Below, piece by piece: positions 6,713 to 7,001 of a DNA stretch of 7,001 nucleotides. Both the position numbers and the translations under genes were made by a program. This DNA is from Marinospirillum sp. GTDB taxonomy: Bacteria > Pseudomonadota > Gammaproteobacteria > Pseudomonadales > Halomonadaceae. The notes under the pieces are model-generated. The model had not been told where the DNA came from. It did not search any database and worked only from the letters and a program-made list of their open reading frames with translations. Where the stretch lies: positions 1-7,001 of the forward strand of contig NZ_JACUUA010000172.1 in NCBI RefSeq assembly GCF_014859565.1, written 5' to 3'. Position 1 is the stretch's first letter, and each line of letters begins with the position of its first letter.

Positions 6713-7001
6713 TTATAAAGTGCGGAGTTTTTCAGCCGCAGCCAGCAGAGTGGTTGATCCCTTGGCAAAACAAAAACGCACCCAGCGCAGGTGTTCCGGT
6801 GGCTGCTGGTAAAATACCGATAGCGGAATAGCCGCCACACCGGCTTCGGTAATCAGCCACTGCACAAATTCGGTATCTGGCAGATCACTGATGGCAGCAT
6901 AGTCCATCAGCTGAAAATAAGTGCCTGCGGAGGGTGTGAAGATAAAGCTGCTTTGTTGCATTTCAGCGTTGAACAGATTGCGTTTCTGCTGATAAAAATC
7001 C
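6713..7001 (-). CDS. ybdL: Methionine/glutamine aminotransferase, YbdL type (3' part only)
   Basis: Only the C-terminal 95 residues are in the window; the gene continues beyond 7001, so the PLP-binding lysine cannot be seen. The visible part matches the small domain of class I/II PLP-dependent aminotransferases of the YbdL (methionine aminotransferase, kynurenine/glutamine-transaminase-like) group. It has PSAGTYFQLMDYAAISDLPD, then EFVQWLITEAGVAAIPLSVF, then WVRFCFAKGSTTLLAAAEKL near the end. The arginine in VRFCFAK is the expected contact for the substrate carboxylate. E. coli YbdL transfers amino groups between amino acids such as methionine and glutamine and their 2-oxo acids. The gene lies just upstream of the omega-amidase on the same strand, which would remove the 2-oxoglutaramate made when glutamine is the amino donor. 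Other class I aminotransferases are possible but fit the C-terminus less well. Confidence 0.85.
   Translation of the reverse strand, partial: DFYQQKRNLFNAEMQQSSFIFTPSAGTYFQLMDYAAISDLPDTEFVQWLITEAGVAAIPLSVFYQQPPEHLRWVRFCFAKGSTTLLAAAEKLRTL

Noticed and set aside
6676..6840. N-terminal extension of the amidase to 6840.
   Set aside because: It runs through the 3' end of the aminotransferase gene in another frame, is unlike any YafV N-terminus, and the internal ATG at 6675 has a good ribosome binding site.

Overview
The window looks like ordinary chromosome from a Gammaproteobacterium. RsuA, the YafV-type amidase and the YbdL-type aminotransferase resemble their Escherichia coli counterparts closely. 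The glutamine-rich proteins, the class of chemoreceptor and the haem-linked GGDEF protein would fit an aquatic, motile, Pseudomonas- or Oceanospirillales-like lineage; that finer placement is a guess. Coding density is very high. No RNA genes, mobile elements or CRISPR arrays were seen.

Layout. (1) At 5-1965 on the plus strand, rsuA (16S rRNA pseudouridine synthase) overlaps a FemAB-like/DUF482 acyltransferase-type gene by the 4-base ATGA. (2) At 1954-3285 on the minus strand lies a membrane diguanylate cyclase with a periplasmic DUF3365-type domain carrying a CxxCH haem motif. (3) 3286-3495 is an AT-rich divergent intergenic region with nested inverted repeats. (4) At 3496-5888 on the plus strand a PstS-like periplasmic binding protein is followed after 2 bases by a methyl-accepting chemotaxis protein. 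(5) At 5878-7001 on the minus strand are the 3' end of a YbdL-type aminotransferase and a YafV-type omega-amidase. The two convergent junctions overlap by 12 and 11 bases, leaving no intergenic terminators.

How the genes may work together. The binding protein and chemoreceptor form a two-gene unit with no transporter permease or ATPase, so they most likely form a periplasmic sensing pair: the binding protein captures an anion such as phosphate and presents it to the receptor. The divergent diguanylate cyclase shares their upstream region and probably turns a periplasmic redox or gas signal into cyclic di-GMP, so this centre may be a small behaviour-control locus. The aminotransferase and omega-amidase fit a glutamine-transaminase/omega-amidase route: the first would make 2-oxoglutaramate, the second would hydrolyse it to 2-oxoglutarate. 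The most interesting points are the binding-protein/chemoreceptor pair, the altered anion-binding loop in the binding protein, and the haem-linked cyclase beside them.
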